NCBI GenBank assembly: GCA_963751245.1
Contig: CAVVTR010000006.1
Span: 124,001 to 188,000, forward strand
Length of the DNA: 64,000 nt
Direction: 5' to 3'
Source of the DNA: CAVVTR01 sp963751245
GTDB taxonomy: Bacteria; Acidobacteriota; Thermoanaerobaculia; Thermoanaerobaculales; Thermoanaerobaculaceae
Each line of letters starts with the position of its first letter. The stretch's first letter is position 1. A model generated the notes under the pieces. That model saw only the letters and a program-made list of their open reading frames with translations. It searched no databases and was not told the origin of the DNA. The translations under genes and the position numbers were made by a program. Below, piece by piece: positions 1 through 8,642 of the stretch.

Positions 1-445
1 AGACCCGGGGTCCGGCGTGGCGGAGGATCCAGTCCCGCGCGGTGACGCGCTCGTACCGGCGCCAGCGGTGCACCCTGTTGAGCCACAGAGTGCTGAGGGC
101 GAAGCGCACCTTGTCGGGCCAGGGAAGGGGGGCGAAGCGGAGCAGGGAGGCGGGCGTCCCGAAGTCCCACAGCCGTCCCGACGAGAAGATGCCCATCCGC
201 GACGGGAGCCACTCGATGGCGTCCCCCAGCCCCAGCTCGCGGGCCAGAGCGACGTAATCGGTGTCGGTGGTGAAGAGGTGGTGGTAGAAGCACTCGAGCC
301 GTTCGCCGCCGGCCTCGAAGGTGGCCACCAGGCCGCCCGCGGCCGGGTAGCGCTCGAAGACGGTCACGGCGTGTCCGGCGGAGGCCAGGCGGTAGGCCGC
401 GACCAGTCCGGTGAGGCCGGCGCCGACGACGGCGCACTCAGGCAC
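1..445 (-). CDS. FAD-dependent oxidoreductase, N-terminal part (protoporphyrinogen oxidase / amine oxidase type), cut by window edge
   Basis: An open frame runs from a GTG at 445 leftward out of the window, so only about 148 N-terminal residues are present. It begins with a Rossmann dinucleotide-binding fold (CAVVGAGLTGLVAAYRLA) followed by an FAD ribose-binding acidic residue in VTVFER and a GG pair. That is the usual start of flavin amine oxidase, protoporphyrinogen oxidase or phytoene desaturase-like enzymes. The sequence ECFYHHLFTTD resembles the PPOX-like oxidoreductases often placed next to sugar or lipid glycosylation genes, but the substrate cannot be told from this fragment. It lies 59 bp downstream of the UvrD-like helicase on the same strand and may be cotranscribed. 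No strong Shine-Dalgarno is visible before the GTG. Confidence 0.75.
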   Translation of the reverse strand, partial: MPECAVVGAGLTGLVAAYRLASAGHAVTVFERYPAAGGLVATFEAGGERLECFYHHLFTTDTDYVALARELGLGDAIEWLPSRMGIFSSGRLWDFGTPASLLRFAPLPWPDKVRFALSTLWLNRVHRWRRYERVTARDWILRHAGPRV

Positions 446-504
446 CGGCGCCGCCCTGCGGGGACCGGGCGCCGGAGGCGGCCCGGCGGCGCCCGCGCGC
501 GCGC

Positions 505-2559
505 TCAGTTGACGTCACCGTCGACGAATCCGGGGAGCTGGTAGGCACCGCCGGCGGACAGCTCCGCGCGCTCCTCTCCCTCGTCCACGACCCAACGCTG
601 GAAGGAGGCCTCGGGGAGCTCCGCCACGAACCGCGAGGTCTCGGTGATGACGTCGACCCGGTAGCGGTCCCGGGCGATCAGGGGGTAGCACAGGAAGAGC
701 TCGTCCCGGGCCCGGGTGCAGGCCACGTAGAACAGCCGCCGCTCCTCCTCGAGGTCCTCCGCCCGGGCGGAGGGGAACCGCCCCTCGGCGAGCCAGATGA
801 CGAAGACGGCGCGCCACTCGAGCCCCTTGGCCTGGTGGATGGTGGAGAGCGTGACCTTCTCCGTCTCGCCGGCCTCCGCGGTGACGTCCTCGCCGGAGAG
901 CTCGTTCATCAGCGTGACCTCGTCGAGAAAGGCGGCGAGTCCCTCGTAGCCGTCGGCGAACAGCGCGAGCTGCTCCAGGTCGTCGAGGCGGGCGGCGGCG
1001 TTGTCGAACTGGCTCCTGACGTAGTCGCGGTACCCTCCGGCCACGACCTCGCGGACCATCTCGCCGGGGCGCTCGCGCAACCGTTCGAGCTTCGCCACCA
1101 GCGCGGCCACGGCGCGGATGGAGTGCGCGGCGGCACCGCCCAGACCGGCGGCGGAGGGCTCCAGAGAGGCCAGTGCCGCGAGGACGTCCCGCGAGGCGGC
1201 GAGATGCTGCCAGGTCCGTGCGGCGAGGCGCTGGCCGAGGCGGGGGCGGAGCCGGGCCAGGCGGGTGAAGGCGATCTCGTCCCGGGGGTTGGCCACGAAG
1301 CGCAGGTGGGCCAGCACGTCCTTGACGTGGCGCTGCTCGAAGAACCGCAGCCCCGAGCGGACCTCGTAGGGGATGCCGCGCCGCGCCATCTCCACCTCGA
1401 GCTCGAGGGAGTGGCTGTGGTTGCGGTAGAGGACGGCGATGTCGCCGAGCGCCAGGCCCTCGTCCGCGAGCTCGAGGATCTGCTGGGCGACGAACGCCCC
1501 CTGCCCCTCGGGGCTGGGGGCCGAGCACACCACCGGAGGCTCGCCGCCCTCCCGCACGGGGCGGAGCGTCTTGCTGAACTGGCGGTCGTTGTTCGCGATG
1601 GATGCGTTGGCCAGCGCCAGGATCGGCGGCAGCGAACGGTAATTGGTCTCCAGCCGGAACACCGCCGCGTCGGGGTACCGCTGGGGGAACGAGAGGATGT
1701 TGGCGTACTCGGCGCCGCGGAAGGCGTAGATGGACTGCGCGTCGTCTCCCACCACGAGCAGGTGGCGGCCCGGCCCGAGCATGGAGTCCACAATGTCGGC
1801 CTGGAGCCGGTTGGTGTCCTGGTACTCGTCCACCAGCACGTGATGGAAGCGGCCCGCCAGGTGACGGCGGACGTCGTCGTGCCGGCGCAGGAGCAGGAGC
1901 CAGTTGAGCAGGAGGTCGTCGTAGTCCATCACCTGCGCCGCGCGCTTCCGCTCCAGGTAGCGGCGGAAGACGGCCTGGACGACCTCCTCGTCGCCGACGA
2001 ACTGGGGGAAGCGCTGCGACAGCACGTCGGCCAGAGAGCGTCCCGTGTTGATGACGAAGGAGTAGGCGTCGGCCAGCGCCGCGGCGCCGGGCAGCCTGCG
2101 CTCGCCCGCCGCCGGCGCGACGTCGGCGAGGGCGTTGGCCATCAGGTCCCGGGAGTCCTCGCGGTCGAGAATGCCGTAGCTGGGAGGGTAGCCCAGCCGG
2201 TCCCCGAAGCGCCGCAGGAGGCGGTTGCCCACCGAGTGGAACGTCCCGCCCATGACGCGGCCGGCATCGCGCCCGAGGAGCTGCGCGACGCGCTGAAGCA
2301 TCTCCTTCGAGGCCCGATTGGTGAAGGTGAGCAGGAGGATGCTCGCCGGGTCCGCCCCGTCCTCCAGGAGGCGGGCCACGCGGTAGACGACGGTGCGCGT
2401 CTTGCCGGAGCCCGCGCCGGCCAGCACGAGCATGGGACCGCCGGGATGCATCACGGCGGCCAGCTGCTCGGGGTTGAGGTCGTCCTCGTAGCGGAGGGTC
2501 CGCCCCGAGGCGGCGTGGGGCCGGATCGAGACCTTGCGGGAGACGGGCGGATCGTCCAC
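505..2559 (-). CDS. UvrD/Rep/PcrA-family ATP-dependent DNA helicase
   Basis: 684-residue superfamily 1A helicase that would unwind DNA 3'-5' in repair or replication restart. All core motifs are visible: Q-motif/motif I LNPEQLAAV...GAGSGKT (residues about 29-54), Ia LLTFTNRASKEM (77-88), II VDEYQDTN (243-250), III GDDAQSIYAFRGA (271-283), IV LETNYRS, V TIHQAKGLEW and VI EERRLFYVACTRARDEL. The length is slightly below PcrA/UvrD (about 720) and the C-terminal tail is short. The start is the GTG at 2559: a TATGCT hexamer ends six bases upstream and there is no ribosome binding site, which suggests leaderless translation. It is divergent from the flavoprotein operon at 2793. The subfamily (UvrD, Rep or PcrA) is not decided. 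Confidence 0.93.
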   Translation of the reverse strand: MDDPPVSRKVSIRPHAASGRTLRYEDDLNPEQLAAVMHPGGPMLVLAGAGSGKTRTVVYRVARLLEDGADPASILLLTFTNRASKEMLQRVAQLLGRDAGRVMGGTFHSVGNRLLRRFGDRLGYPPSYGILDREDSRDLMANALADVAPAAGERRLPGAAALADAYSFVINTGRSLADVLSQRFPQFVGDEEVVQAVFRRYLERKRAAQVMDYDDLLLNWLLLLRRHDDVRRHLAGRFHHVLVDEYQDTNRLQADIVDSMLGPGRHLLVVGDDAQSIYAFRGAEYANILSFPQRYPDAAVFRLETNYRSLPPILALANASIANNDRQFSKTLRPVREGGEPPVVCSAPSPEGQGAFVAQQILELADEGLALGDIAVLYRNHSHSLELEVEMARRGIPYEVRSGLRFFEQRHVKDVLAHLRFVANPRDEIAFTRLARLRPRLGQRLAARTWQHLAASRDVLAALASLEPSAAGLGGAAAHSIRAVAALVAKLERLRERPGEMVREVVAGGYRDYVRSQFDNAAARLDDLEQLALFADGYEGLAAFLDEVTLMNELSGEDVTAEAGETEKVTLSTIHQAKGLEWRAVFVIWLAEGRFPSARAEDLEEERRLFYVACTRARDELFLCYPLIARDRYRVDVITETSRFVAELPEASFQRWVVDEGEERAELSAGGAYQLPGFVDGDVN

Positions 2560-2565
2560 GGGAGG

Positions 2566-2571
2566 AGCATA
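2566..2571 (-). promoter_or_regulatory. -10-like element, leaderless start of the UvrD-like helicase
   Basis: TATGCT reads on the minus strand. CCTCCC (6 nt) follows and then the GTG start codon at 2559. At this distance transcription would start on the start codon itself. There is no Shine-Dalgarno and no clear -35. Confidence 0.55.
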
Positions 2572-2650
2572 GCGCAGCCGGGGCGCGGGATCCGTGCGGC
2601 GGAAAGCCGCAGGCGCATCGCATGGAAGGAGTTGCCGGCGGTGCGGTTCC

Positions 2651-2679
2651 TTGCCAACTCTCGTGCCAGACCGTACAAT
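2651..2679 (+). promoter_or_regulatory. sigma70-type promoter of the flavoprotein operon
   Basis: TTGCCA (2651-2656), a 17-bp spacer and TACAAT (2674-2679) give a near-consensus housekeeping promoter. The predicted start is near 2686, leaving a leader of about 107 nt before the GTG at 2793. I see no recognisable riboswitch in that leader. Confidence 0.75.
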
Positions 2680-2792
2680 CTCACGGGTTTTGGGGGGGCC
2701 GGGCCGGCGCGGGGAAACGAACGGCCCGTCCGATCGCCGTTGCCGCGGTGCACGGCGCGGCCAACGGCACGACGCACGGAAGGAAGGCAGGC

Positions 2793-3644
2793 GTGTTCAG
2801 GATTCTTCACAAAGAGGAGATCGCTCCCAGGTTCCACAGGTTCATCGTCGAGGCGCCGGAGATCGCCCACAAGCACCGTCCGGGACAGTTCGTCATGGTG
2901 CTCCCCGACGAGAGCGGCGAGCGGATTCCGCTGACCATCGCCGCCTCCGACGCCGACGCCGGCACGATCATGCTGGTGGTCCAGGAGATGGGCAAGACCA
3001 CGATGTCCATGGGGCTGCTCAAGGCGGGCGACGCCTTCCTGTCCGTGGTCGGGCCACTGGGCACGCCCACCCACATCGAGAAGTTCGGCACCGTGGTGTG
3101 CGTGGGCGGCGGCGCCGGCATCGCCCCGATGCTGCCCATCGCGGGCGGGCTCAAGGCCGCCGGGAACACGGTGCTGTCGATCCTGGGCGGACGGACGTCC
3201 GAGCTGGTGATCCTGCGGGAGGAAATGACGGCGGTCTCTGACGAGGTCTTCTACACCACCGACGACGGCTCTTTCGGCCGCAAGGGCCTGGTCACACACG
3301 CCCTCACCGACCTGGTCGCCGATCGCGGCAAGCCGGCGCTGGTGGTCGCCATCGGACCGGCGGTGATGATGCGGGCGGTGGCCGAGATGACGCGGCCCCT
3401 GGGCATCCCGACCCTGGCCTCCCTCAACTCGATCATGGTCGACGGCACGGGGATGTGCGGCGCCTGCCGCATCTCGGTGGGCGGCGAGACGAAGTTCGTG
3501 TGTGTGGACGGTCCGGAGTTCGACGCCCACCAGGTGGACTTCGACCTGCTCATCAAGCGCCTGCGCATGTACATCCCGGAGGAACAGGTGGCGCGCGAGC
3601 GCTTCCTCGCCAGCCACACCTGCCGCTGCACGGAAGGAGCTTGA
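2793..3644 (+). CDS. FAD/NAD(P)-binding, 2Fe-2S flavoprotein (NfnA / SudB-like, ferredoxin:NADP reductase alpha-type)
   Basis: 283-residue member of the sulfide/dihydroorotate dehydrogenase-like reductase family (PyrK/NfnA/SudB). An N-terminal FAD-binding beta barrel (HRPGQFVMVL, then RIPLTIA) is followed by an NAD(P)-binding domain with CVGGGAGIAPMLPIA. A C-terminal cluster site MCGACRISVGG...VCVDGPEFD gives the C-x2-C-x11-C [2Fe-2S] pattern of this family. The open frame extends upstream, but the GTG at 2793 matches the conserved family start (VFRILHKEEIAPRF) and has GGAAGGAAGG just before it. The next gene starts two bases after the stop, so the two subunits are almost certainly cotranscribed and form one enzyme moving electrons between NAD(P)H and ferredoxin, polysulfide or a similar partner. 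Whether the pair is bifurcating Nfn or SudAB cannot be decided here. Confidence 0.9.
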   Translation: MFRILHKEEIAPRFHRFIVEAPEIAHKHRPGQFVMVLPDESGERIPLTIAASDADAGTIMLVVQEMGKTTMSMGLLKAGDAFLSVVGPLGTPTHIEKFGTVVCVGGGAGIAPMLPIAGGLKAAGNTVLSILGGRTSELVILREEMTAVSDEVFYTTDDGSFGRKGLVTHALTDLVADRGKPALVVAIGPAVMMRAVAEMTRPLGIPTLASLNSIMVDGTGMCGACRISVGGETKFVCVDGPEFDAHQVDFDLLIKRLRMYIPEEQVARERFLASHTCRCTEGA

Positions 3645-3645
3645 G

Positions 3646-5124
3646 ATGGCGGACGTTTCGCGGGGTCTCCCCGAGCTGAAGAAGGCGGACCGCATGAAGA
3701 TCCGCCGGCATGCGATGCCGGCGCAGGAGCCCGAAGCAAGGATCCGCAACTTCAACGAGGTCGCGCTTGGGTACAGCGCCGAGGACGCGATGGAGGAGGC
3801 GCAGCGTTGCCTGCAGTGCAAGGAGCGCCCCTGCGTCGGCGGCTGCCCCGTCGGGATCGACATCCCGGCGTTCGTGAACCTGGTCCGCGAAGGGGACTTC
3901 GCAGGGGCGCTCGCGAAGATCAAGGAGACCAACACGCTGCCCGCCATCTGCGGCCGCGTCTGTCCGCAGGAGGAGCAGTGCGAGGTGGTCTGCGTGCTGG
4001 CCAAGAAGTTCGAGCCCGTCGCGATCGGCAGGATGGAGCGGTACGTCGCCGACATGGAGCGGGCCAGCGGCGAGGTGAACCTCCCCGAGCGGGCGCCGGG
4101 CACGCCGCACCGGGTGGCGGTGGTGGGCTCGGGGCCGGCCGGTCTCGCCTGCGCCGCGGAGCTCGCACGATTCGGCCACTCGGTGACGATCCTGGAGGCT
4201 CTCCACAAGCCCGGAGGCGTCCTCGTCTACGGCATCCCGGAGTTCCGCCTGCCGAAGGAGATCGTGGGCTTCGAGATCGCCAACCTCACCCGCATGGGGG
4301 TGGAGCTGCGCACCGACTTCATCGTGGGGAAGACCGCGACGGTCCACGAGCTGCTCCACGAGCGCGGGTTCGACGCCGTGTTCCTCGGCACCGGAGCCGG
4401 CCTGCCGTACTTCCTCGGGATCCCCGGCGAGAACTACATCGGCGTGCTCTCGGCCAACGAGTTCCTCACTCGGGTGAACCTCATGAAGGCGTACGACTTC
4501 CCGCGGTCCGACACGCCCGTGCGGACGGGCCGGCGCGTGGCGGTCGTGGGGTCCGGCAACGTGGCCATGGACTGCCTGAGGACGGCCAAGCGGCTGGGGG
4601 CGGAGGAGGTCATCTGCATCTACCGTCGCACCCGCAACGAGTCGCCGGCGCGGCGCGAGGAGCTGGAGCACGCGGAGGAGGAGCAGATCGATTTCCGCTG
4701 GCTGTCGTCGCCTCTGGAGATCTACGGCAACGACGAGGGCTTCGTCACCGGAATGAGGGTCCAGCGTATGGAGCTCGGGGAGCCCGACGCGTCGGGCCGC
4801 CGCCGCCCGGTCCCCGTGGAGGGCTCCGAGTACGACTTCGACGTCGACACGGTGATCATCGCCATCGGCCAGGGCCCGAACCCGGTTGCGACGCGCTCCA
4901 CCGAGGGGCTCGAGCTCAACCGGCACGGCAACATCGTGGTCGACGCCGAGACCATGATGACCTCGATTCCGGGCGTGTTCGCCGGGGGTGACATCGTCAC
5001 CGGCGCCGCCACCGTGATCCTCGCCATGGGCGCGGGGAAGGTGGCGGCGCATGGCATCCACGACTGGCTCGCCCGGCTGTCCCGCGGCGAGGTGACCAAG
5101 GCGCAGGCGGCGGCGAGCCTCTAA
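3646..5124 (+). CDS. gltA: NADPH-dependent glutamate synthase small-subunit homologue (NfnB / SudA / GltA type)
   Basis: 492 residues. The N-terminal domain has two cysteine clusters (CLQCKERPCVGGCP and CGRVCPQEEQCEVVC) for [4Fe-4S] centres. These are followed by an FAD Rossmann motif VAVVGSGPAGLACAAELA and an NADPH Rossmann motif VAVVGSGNVAMDCLRTA, ending in the family's GVFAGGDIVTGAATVILAMGAGK. This is the layout of GltD-like flavoproteins that pair with an NfnA/SudB subunit, and that partner lies immediately upstream. I start it at ATG 3646, two bases after the upstream TGA, with GGAAGGAGC as ribosome binding site. There is no large glutamate synthase subunit nearby, so an NfnAB- or SudAB-like role is more likely than glutamate synthesis. 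Confidence 0.92.
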   Translation: MADVSRGLPELKKADRMKIRRHAMPAQEPEARIRNFNEVALGYSAEDAMEEAQRCLQCKERPCVGGCPVGIDIPAFVNLVREGDFAGALAKIKETNTLPAICGRVCPQEEQCEVVCVLAKKFEPVAIGRMERYVADMERASGEVNLPERAPGTPHRVAVVGSGPAGLACAAELARFGHSVTILEALHKPGGVLVYGIPEFRLPKEIVGFEIANLTRMGVELRTDFIVGKTATVHELLHERGFDAVFLGTGAGLPYFLGIPGENYIGVLSANEFLTRVNLMKAYDFPRSDTPVRTGRRVAVVGSGNVAMDCLRTAKRLGAEEVICIYRRTRNESPARREELEHAEEEQIDFRWLSSPLEIYGNDEGFVTGMRVQRMELGEPDASGRRRPVPVEGSEYDFDVDTVIIAIGQGPNPVATRSTEGLELNRHGNIVVDAETMMTSIPGVFAGGDIVTGAATVILAMGAGKVAAHGIHDWLARLSRGEVTKAQAAASL

Positions 5125-5152
5125 CCCCGGGCCAGTGCCCCGGCGGCCCGCC

Positions 5153-6265
5153 TCAGGCCAGGGCCGGACCGCCCTTGGGGTGCCGGAGCTCGATGAGCCT
5201 GGAGCGGACCAGGGTGTCGACGATGACGCCGAAGCTCAGCTCGCCTACCGGCGTGATGCGCTGAATCTCGCGCAGGCTCCAGCGGTCGTTGATCCGCGAC
5301 AGGACGAACGCCTCCGCCGGCGAGAGGCTCTCGGACGCCTTGCGGGGCTCGAGCCCGAGGATCCGGGGAACGAGGTTGCCGGCGATGCGGCGCTGGGCGA
5401 GGGCCTCGGCGACGCCGCGCTCCAGCACCGTGATGCGCCGCCGGGTGGCGTTGTCGGTGTCGACGGTGCGGAGACGCTCGATCATGCTCCAGCAGGCGCG
5501 GAGGTCGCTCTCGGCGAGGGCCTCCTCCGCCCGGTTGAGGAGCTCGTCCGGCGCCAGCAGGGCGTCCGAGGAGCGGGCCCTGCTGACGGCGAGAAACCCG
5601 TCCGAGACCCCGCGGGCGGCAAGCTCCGCCACGTGGAACGTGTCGATGTGGCTGGCCAGGCCGACCGCCTCCAGGTCGCGCGAGCCGTCGATCTCGGCCA
5701 GGATGTGCAGCTCCCTGCCGCTGAGGTCGTCGGGGTGCGTGGCCTCGGTCCGCCGTGGCACCGCATCGAAGCCGCCAAGAACGCGGAGCAGCTCCGCGGC
5801 GCGCTGGCGCCGGCGCAGCCCCTCGAGGACGAGCTCGGGGACCGGCAGCCGCAGCGAGAGGGGGTGGTCGGCGGGGACCACGTTCTCGAGGAAGCGCTGC
5901 TCGACGATGGGCACGAGGAAGAGCTCAAGCAGGGCCTCCTCGGCCTGCGCCTGGAGGGCGCGATCCAGGCTGTCGTCGTCCAGGGCGCCGAGACGGACCA
6001 GGATGCGCCCGAGAGGGCTGCCGAGCTTCTCCTGCAGCTGCGTCGCCTCGGAGAGCTGCTCCTCGCTGATCAGCCCCCAGCCCACCAGGAAGTGTCCGAT
6101 GAGCTCCGGCGGGTTGCTGGACGACAGGCCCGCGAGGAGGCCGTCGAGGAGGTAGACCTTCTTGCGGGAGCGCCGCGTCTCGACGTTGAGGGTGCCCGTC
6201 GCGCGGCGTTCGGCGAGGTGCGGGAGGAGATCCTCCAGCGGAAGGTCGAAGAGTGCGTTGCCCAC
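5153..6265 (-). CDS. DUF4388 domain protein (PATAN-like regulator), long form
   Basis: 370 residues. The N-terminal about 110 residues match the DUF4388/PATAN domain (FDLPLEDLLPHLAERRATGTLNVE, then RKKVYLLDGLLAGLSSSNPPELIGHFLV). This domain is common in response regulators and gliding or type IV pilus signalling proteins of Acidobacteria and Deltaproteobacteria. The remainder is helical, includes LVPRILGLEPRKASESLSPAEAFVLSRIN, and has no enzyme motif that I can see. The frame is open to an ATG at 6325, but the GTG at 6265 is preferred because GGGGAG sits seven bases upstream and the protein then begins directly with the domain. The gene converges on gltA (28 bp) and diverges from the NYN gene. 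Partner and signal are unknown. Confidence 0.8.
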   Translation of the reverse strand: MGNALFDLPLEDLLPHLAERRATGTLNVETRRSRKKVYLLDGLLAGLSSSNPPELIGHFLVGWGLISEEQLSEATQLQEKLGSPLGRILVRLGALDDDSLDRALQAQAEEALLELFLVPIVEQRFLENVVPADHPLSLRLPVPELVLEGLRRRQRAAELLRVLGGFDAVPRRTEATHPDDLSGRELHILAEIDGSRDLEAVGLASHIDTFHVAELAARGVSDGFLAVSRARSSDALLAPDELLNRAEEALAESDLRACWSMIERLRTVDTDNATRRRITVLERGVAEALAQRRIAGNLVPRILGLEPRKASESLSPAEAFVLSRINDRWSLREIQRITPVGELSFGVIVDTLVRSRLIELRHPKGGPALA

Positions 6266-6295
6266 GACTGGTCTCCCCGCGTTCCGTGGCGTCGA

Positions 6296-6325
6296 TTGCC
6301 ACTGAGCTGTTGATGAGGATAGCAT
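6296..6325 (+). promoter_or_regulatory. putative promoter of the NYN/OST-HTH gene
   Basis: TTGCCA (6296-6301), an 18-bp spacer and TAGCAT (6320-6325) sit about 44 bp before the GTG at 6369. On the other strand TGCTATCCT (6316-6324) overlaps it and may serve the divergent DUF4388 gene. Confidence 0.5.
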
Positions 6326-6368
6326 TACCGGGGCGGAGCGATGTCGCGGGCGCCGTCCGGGAGGATAC

Positions 6369-7139
6369 GTGGCCGTAGAGGATCACAAGATCGCTCTGTT
6401 CATCGACTTCGAGAACATCGCCCTGGGCCTGCGGGACACGCCGCACAAGACCTTCGAGCTGCAGCTCGTGCTCGAGCGGCTGCTGGAGAAGGGGAAGGTG
6501 GTGGTGCGCCGCGCGTACGCGGACTGGGACCGCTACGGCAACTACAAGCGCCCGTTCCACGAGGCGGCCGTCGAGCTCCTCCACATCCCGCTGAAGGCGT
6601 ACTCGGGCAAGAACTCCGCCGACATCCGCATGGTCGTGGACGCCCTGGACCTGTGCTACTCCAAGGAGCACATCACCACCTTCGCCCTGGTCTCGGGGGA
6701 CTCCGACTTCTCGCCCCTCGTCTCCAAGCTGCGCGAGAACGACAAGTACGTCATCGGCATGGGCGTCAAGAACTCCACCTCGGAGCTCCTCGTCTCCAAC
6801 TGCGACGAGTTCGTCTTCTACGAGGACCTCATCCGCTCGCAGGAGGAGGCGCCGACGCTGGAAGGCCTGCCGAAGAAGAAGAAGGACTGCTTCGCCCTGC
6901 TCGTGGACGCCACCAAGGGTCTCATGCGCGACGGCAAGGAGGTCCTTTGGGGCTCCATGATCAAGCAGGCGATGCAGCGCAAGCGCCCGGAGTTCAACGA
7001 GGAGTACTACGGTTACTCGACATTCTCGTCCCTCCTGGAGGACGCCGAGAAGAACCACGTGGTCAAGCTTCGCCGCGACCAGCGCTCGGGGACCTACGTG
7101 GTGCTGGGCTTCGACAACGGGACCACCAAGAAGGGCTGA
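6369..7139 (+). CDS. NYN domain / OST-HTH (LOTUS) domain protein, putative RNase
   Basis: 256 residues in two parts. Residues about 6-155 form a NYN (PIN-like) nuclease domain: the acidic pattern includes LFIDFENIALGL, SADIRMVVDALDL and VSGDSDFSPLV, the four-acid arrangement expected for metal-dependent RNases of the LabA/DUF88 group. Residues about 170-250 look like an OST-HTH/LOTUS RNA-binding winged helix (DCFALLVDATKGLMRDG...YYGYSTFSSLLEDAEK...GTYVVLGF). A KKKK linker separates them. The GTG at 6369 has GGGAGGATAC upstream. It is a single gene with no operon partner on its strand. The family is widespread but its bacterial RNA targets are poorly known. Confidence 0.88.
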   Translation: MAVEDHKIALFIDFENIALGLRDTPHKTFELQLVLERLLEKGKVVVRRAYADWDRYGNYKRPFHEAAVELLHIPLKAYSGKNSADIRMVVDALDLCYSKEHITTFALVSGDSDFSPLVSKLRENDKYVIGMGVKNSTSELLVSNCDEFVFYEDLIRSQEEAPTLEGLPKKKKDCFALLVDATKGLMRDGKEVLWGSMIKQAMQRKRPEFNEEYYGYSTFSSLLEDAEKNHVVKLRRDQRSGTYVVLGFDNGTTKKG

Positions 7140-7204
7140 AGCCAGGAGGCTGTCGCGCGCAGCGACGAAAGCGGGCGCAAGCCGCAGTCGGAGCCTCTGT
7201 GCAA

Positions 7205-7225
7205 CACCCTCCTAGGGGGAGGGTG
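7205..7225. terminator. perfect hairpin between convergent genes, possible bidirectional terminator
   Basis: CACCCTCC (7205-7212) pairs perfectly with GGAGGGTG (7218-7225) around a 5-nt loop. The stop codon of the symporter lies in the stem and loop. No T-tract follows on either strand, so it may only protect 3' ends. Confidence 0.4.
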
Positions 7226-8618
7226 CGTTCCGGCGCTCGGCCAGGAACACGGCGCCGAAGGCCACCGCCCCGGCCAGCACCCCGGGCACGATGTAGGCGA
7301 TCCCCATGTCGGCGACCGCCGGCGCCGTGAAGGGCGCCAGGAGCCCGCGGCGGTCGGCCAGAAACGAGACGACCACCGCGACGAGACCGGTGAAGGCGCC
7401 GGCGCGGGCCGCGCGCACCGGCGTCCGGTCCCACAACAGCCCCACCGTCGGCCAGAACAGCACCGCGGCGAGGAGACCCGACGACAGGTAGAAGAGCTCG
7501 GCCAGGGAACGCGAGGCCAGGGCCACGGCGAGCCCCCCAAGGGTGGCCAGGACGCTGACGCGGCGCGCGCCGGCGAGCCCGGCGTCCGCGCCGCGCCCGA
7601 AGGGGCCGTCCCGCCCCAGCGTCACCGCCACGACGTTGGCGGTGGTGGAGACCGTGGACAGGGCCACGGCGGCGAGCCCGGTGAGCAGGAGCACCTCGAG
7701 GCTCCGGGGTAACAGCGCAGGCAGCAGGGCGCTGAGGACGGGGCCCCGGAGCACCGCGGGGTCCGGGAAGAGGGCGCGGGCGCGGGCGGCGAGGAGGGCG
7801 GGGAGGGCGACGACGAAGACCACGGACGCGGCGCCGGTGACGAGGAGGGCGACGCGCGCCTGGCGGTCGTCGGGAGCGGCGGTGAGGCGCAGCCAGATGT
7901 CGGCCTCTGCCAGCCATCCGGTCACGTAGGCGAGCAGGGTGATGAGCACGACGCCGGCCGAAGGGGCGGCGACGGCGGCCCACGCGCCCCAGACGCCGCG
8001 CGCCCCGGGCAGGGCCCGGCCGCCGACCACGGACAGGAAGCCCGCGATGAGCACGAACTGGACGACGTCGGTCAGCACCACGGAGCGGAAGCCTCCGGTC
8101 CAGGTGTAGGCGGCGACGAGTACGGCGATGGCGGTCATGATCGCGGTGGCGGGAAGGGCCAGTAGAGGGGCCAGCAGCTCACCGGCCGCGGCGATCTCGG
8201 CGCCGCACCACAGCAGGAAGACCACACTGAGGACCGCCACGGTGAGCCGCCGGACGCCGGGACCGTAGAGGCGGTCGAACAGCTCCCCCTGGGAGAACGC
8301 CCGGAATCTCCGGAGCCGCGGCGCGAGCAGCGCGAAGAGGGCGAGGACGACGAGCCAGGGGATGGCGAGGAGCCACGCTCCGCCGGGTCCCCAGCGGTAG
8401 AGGAGCTCGACGCCGTAGACCAGGGACCAGGAGACGCTGAGCATCGACGCGGAGATGGACAGGCCCAGGGTCCACCCCGCGAGGGAGCGGTGAGCGGTCC
8501 AGAAGCCCTCGGTGTCCGTGCCCCGCCGGCGCTCCGCCCGCCAGGCCCCCACGCCCACCGCGATCATGGCCGCTGCGAACCCCAGCGCGGCCAGCCGGGC
8601 GACGACGTGGAGGTCCAT
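7212..8618 (-). CDS. sodium:solute symporter family transporter, probable thiamine (or thiamine precursor) uptake
   Basis: 468-residue SSS-family membrane protein with about 12-13 hydrophobic segments and family motifs (FWTAHRSLAGWTLGLSISASMLS at the N-terminus, then the G-rich AAYTWTGGFRSVVLTDVVQF typical of SSS helix 5). It lies 24 bp downstream of a TonB receptor gene led by a TPP riboswitch. SSS transporters under THI-box control (ThiV in comparative genomics) have been proposed as thiamine or HMP transporters, which makes inner-membrane thiamine uptake the best inference. The ATG at 8618 has no ribosome binding site, but TATCCT ends six bases upstream, so it may also have its own leaderless transcript outside riboswitch control. 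The substrate is inferred from context only. Confidence 0.85.
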   Translation of the reverse strand: MDLHVVARLAALGFAAAMIAVGVGAWRAERRRGTDTEGFWTAHRSLAGWTLGLSISASMLSVSWSLVYGVELLYRWGPGGAWLLAIPWLVVLALFALLAPRLRRFRAFSQGELFDRLYGPGVRRLTVAVLSVVFLLWCGAEIAAAGELLAPLLALPATAIMTAIAVLVAAYTWTGGFRSVVLTDVVQFVLIAGFLSVVGGRALPGARGVWGAWAAVAAPSAGVVLITLLAYVTGWLAEADIWLRLTAAPDDRQARVALLVTGAASVVFVVALPALLAARARALFPDPAVLRGPVLSALLPALLPRSLEVLLLTGLAAVALSTVSTTANVVAVTLGRDGPFGRGADAGLAGARRVSVLATLGGLAVALASRSLAELFYLSSGLLAAVLFWPTVGLLWDRTPVRAARAGAFTGLVAVVVSFLADRRGLLAPFTAPAVADMGIAYIVPGVLAGAVAFGAVFLAERRNAPSP

Positions 8619-8624
8619 CGGTGG

Positions 8625-8630
8625 AGGATA
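8625..8630 (-). promoter_or_regulatory. -10-like element before the SSS transporter start
   Basis: TATCCT on the minus strand, then CCACCG, then the ATG at 8618 (6-nt spacing). It lies in the 24-bp gap after the TonB receptor gene. Confidence 0.45.
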
Positions 8631-8642
8631 GCCGATGCGCGC

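Noticed and set aside
17..4208. Long open frames opposite or out of frame with the helicase and flavoprotein genes (for example 835-2934 + and 2451-4208 -)
   Set aside because: They lack family motifs, have Arg/Gly/Ala-rich shadow composition and overlap genes with complete motif sets. High GC makes such antisense frames common throughout the window.
5125..5152. Terminator between gltA and the DUF4388 gene
   Set aside because: The 28-bp convergent gap has GC-rich partial pairing but no convincing stem or T-tract.
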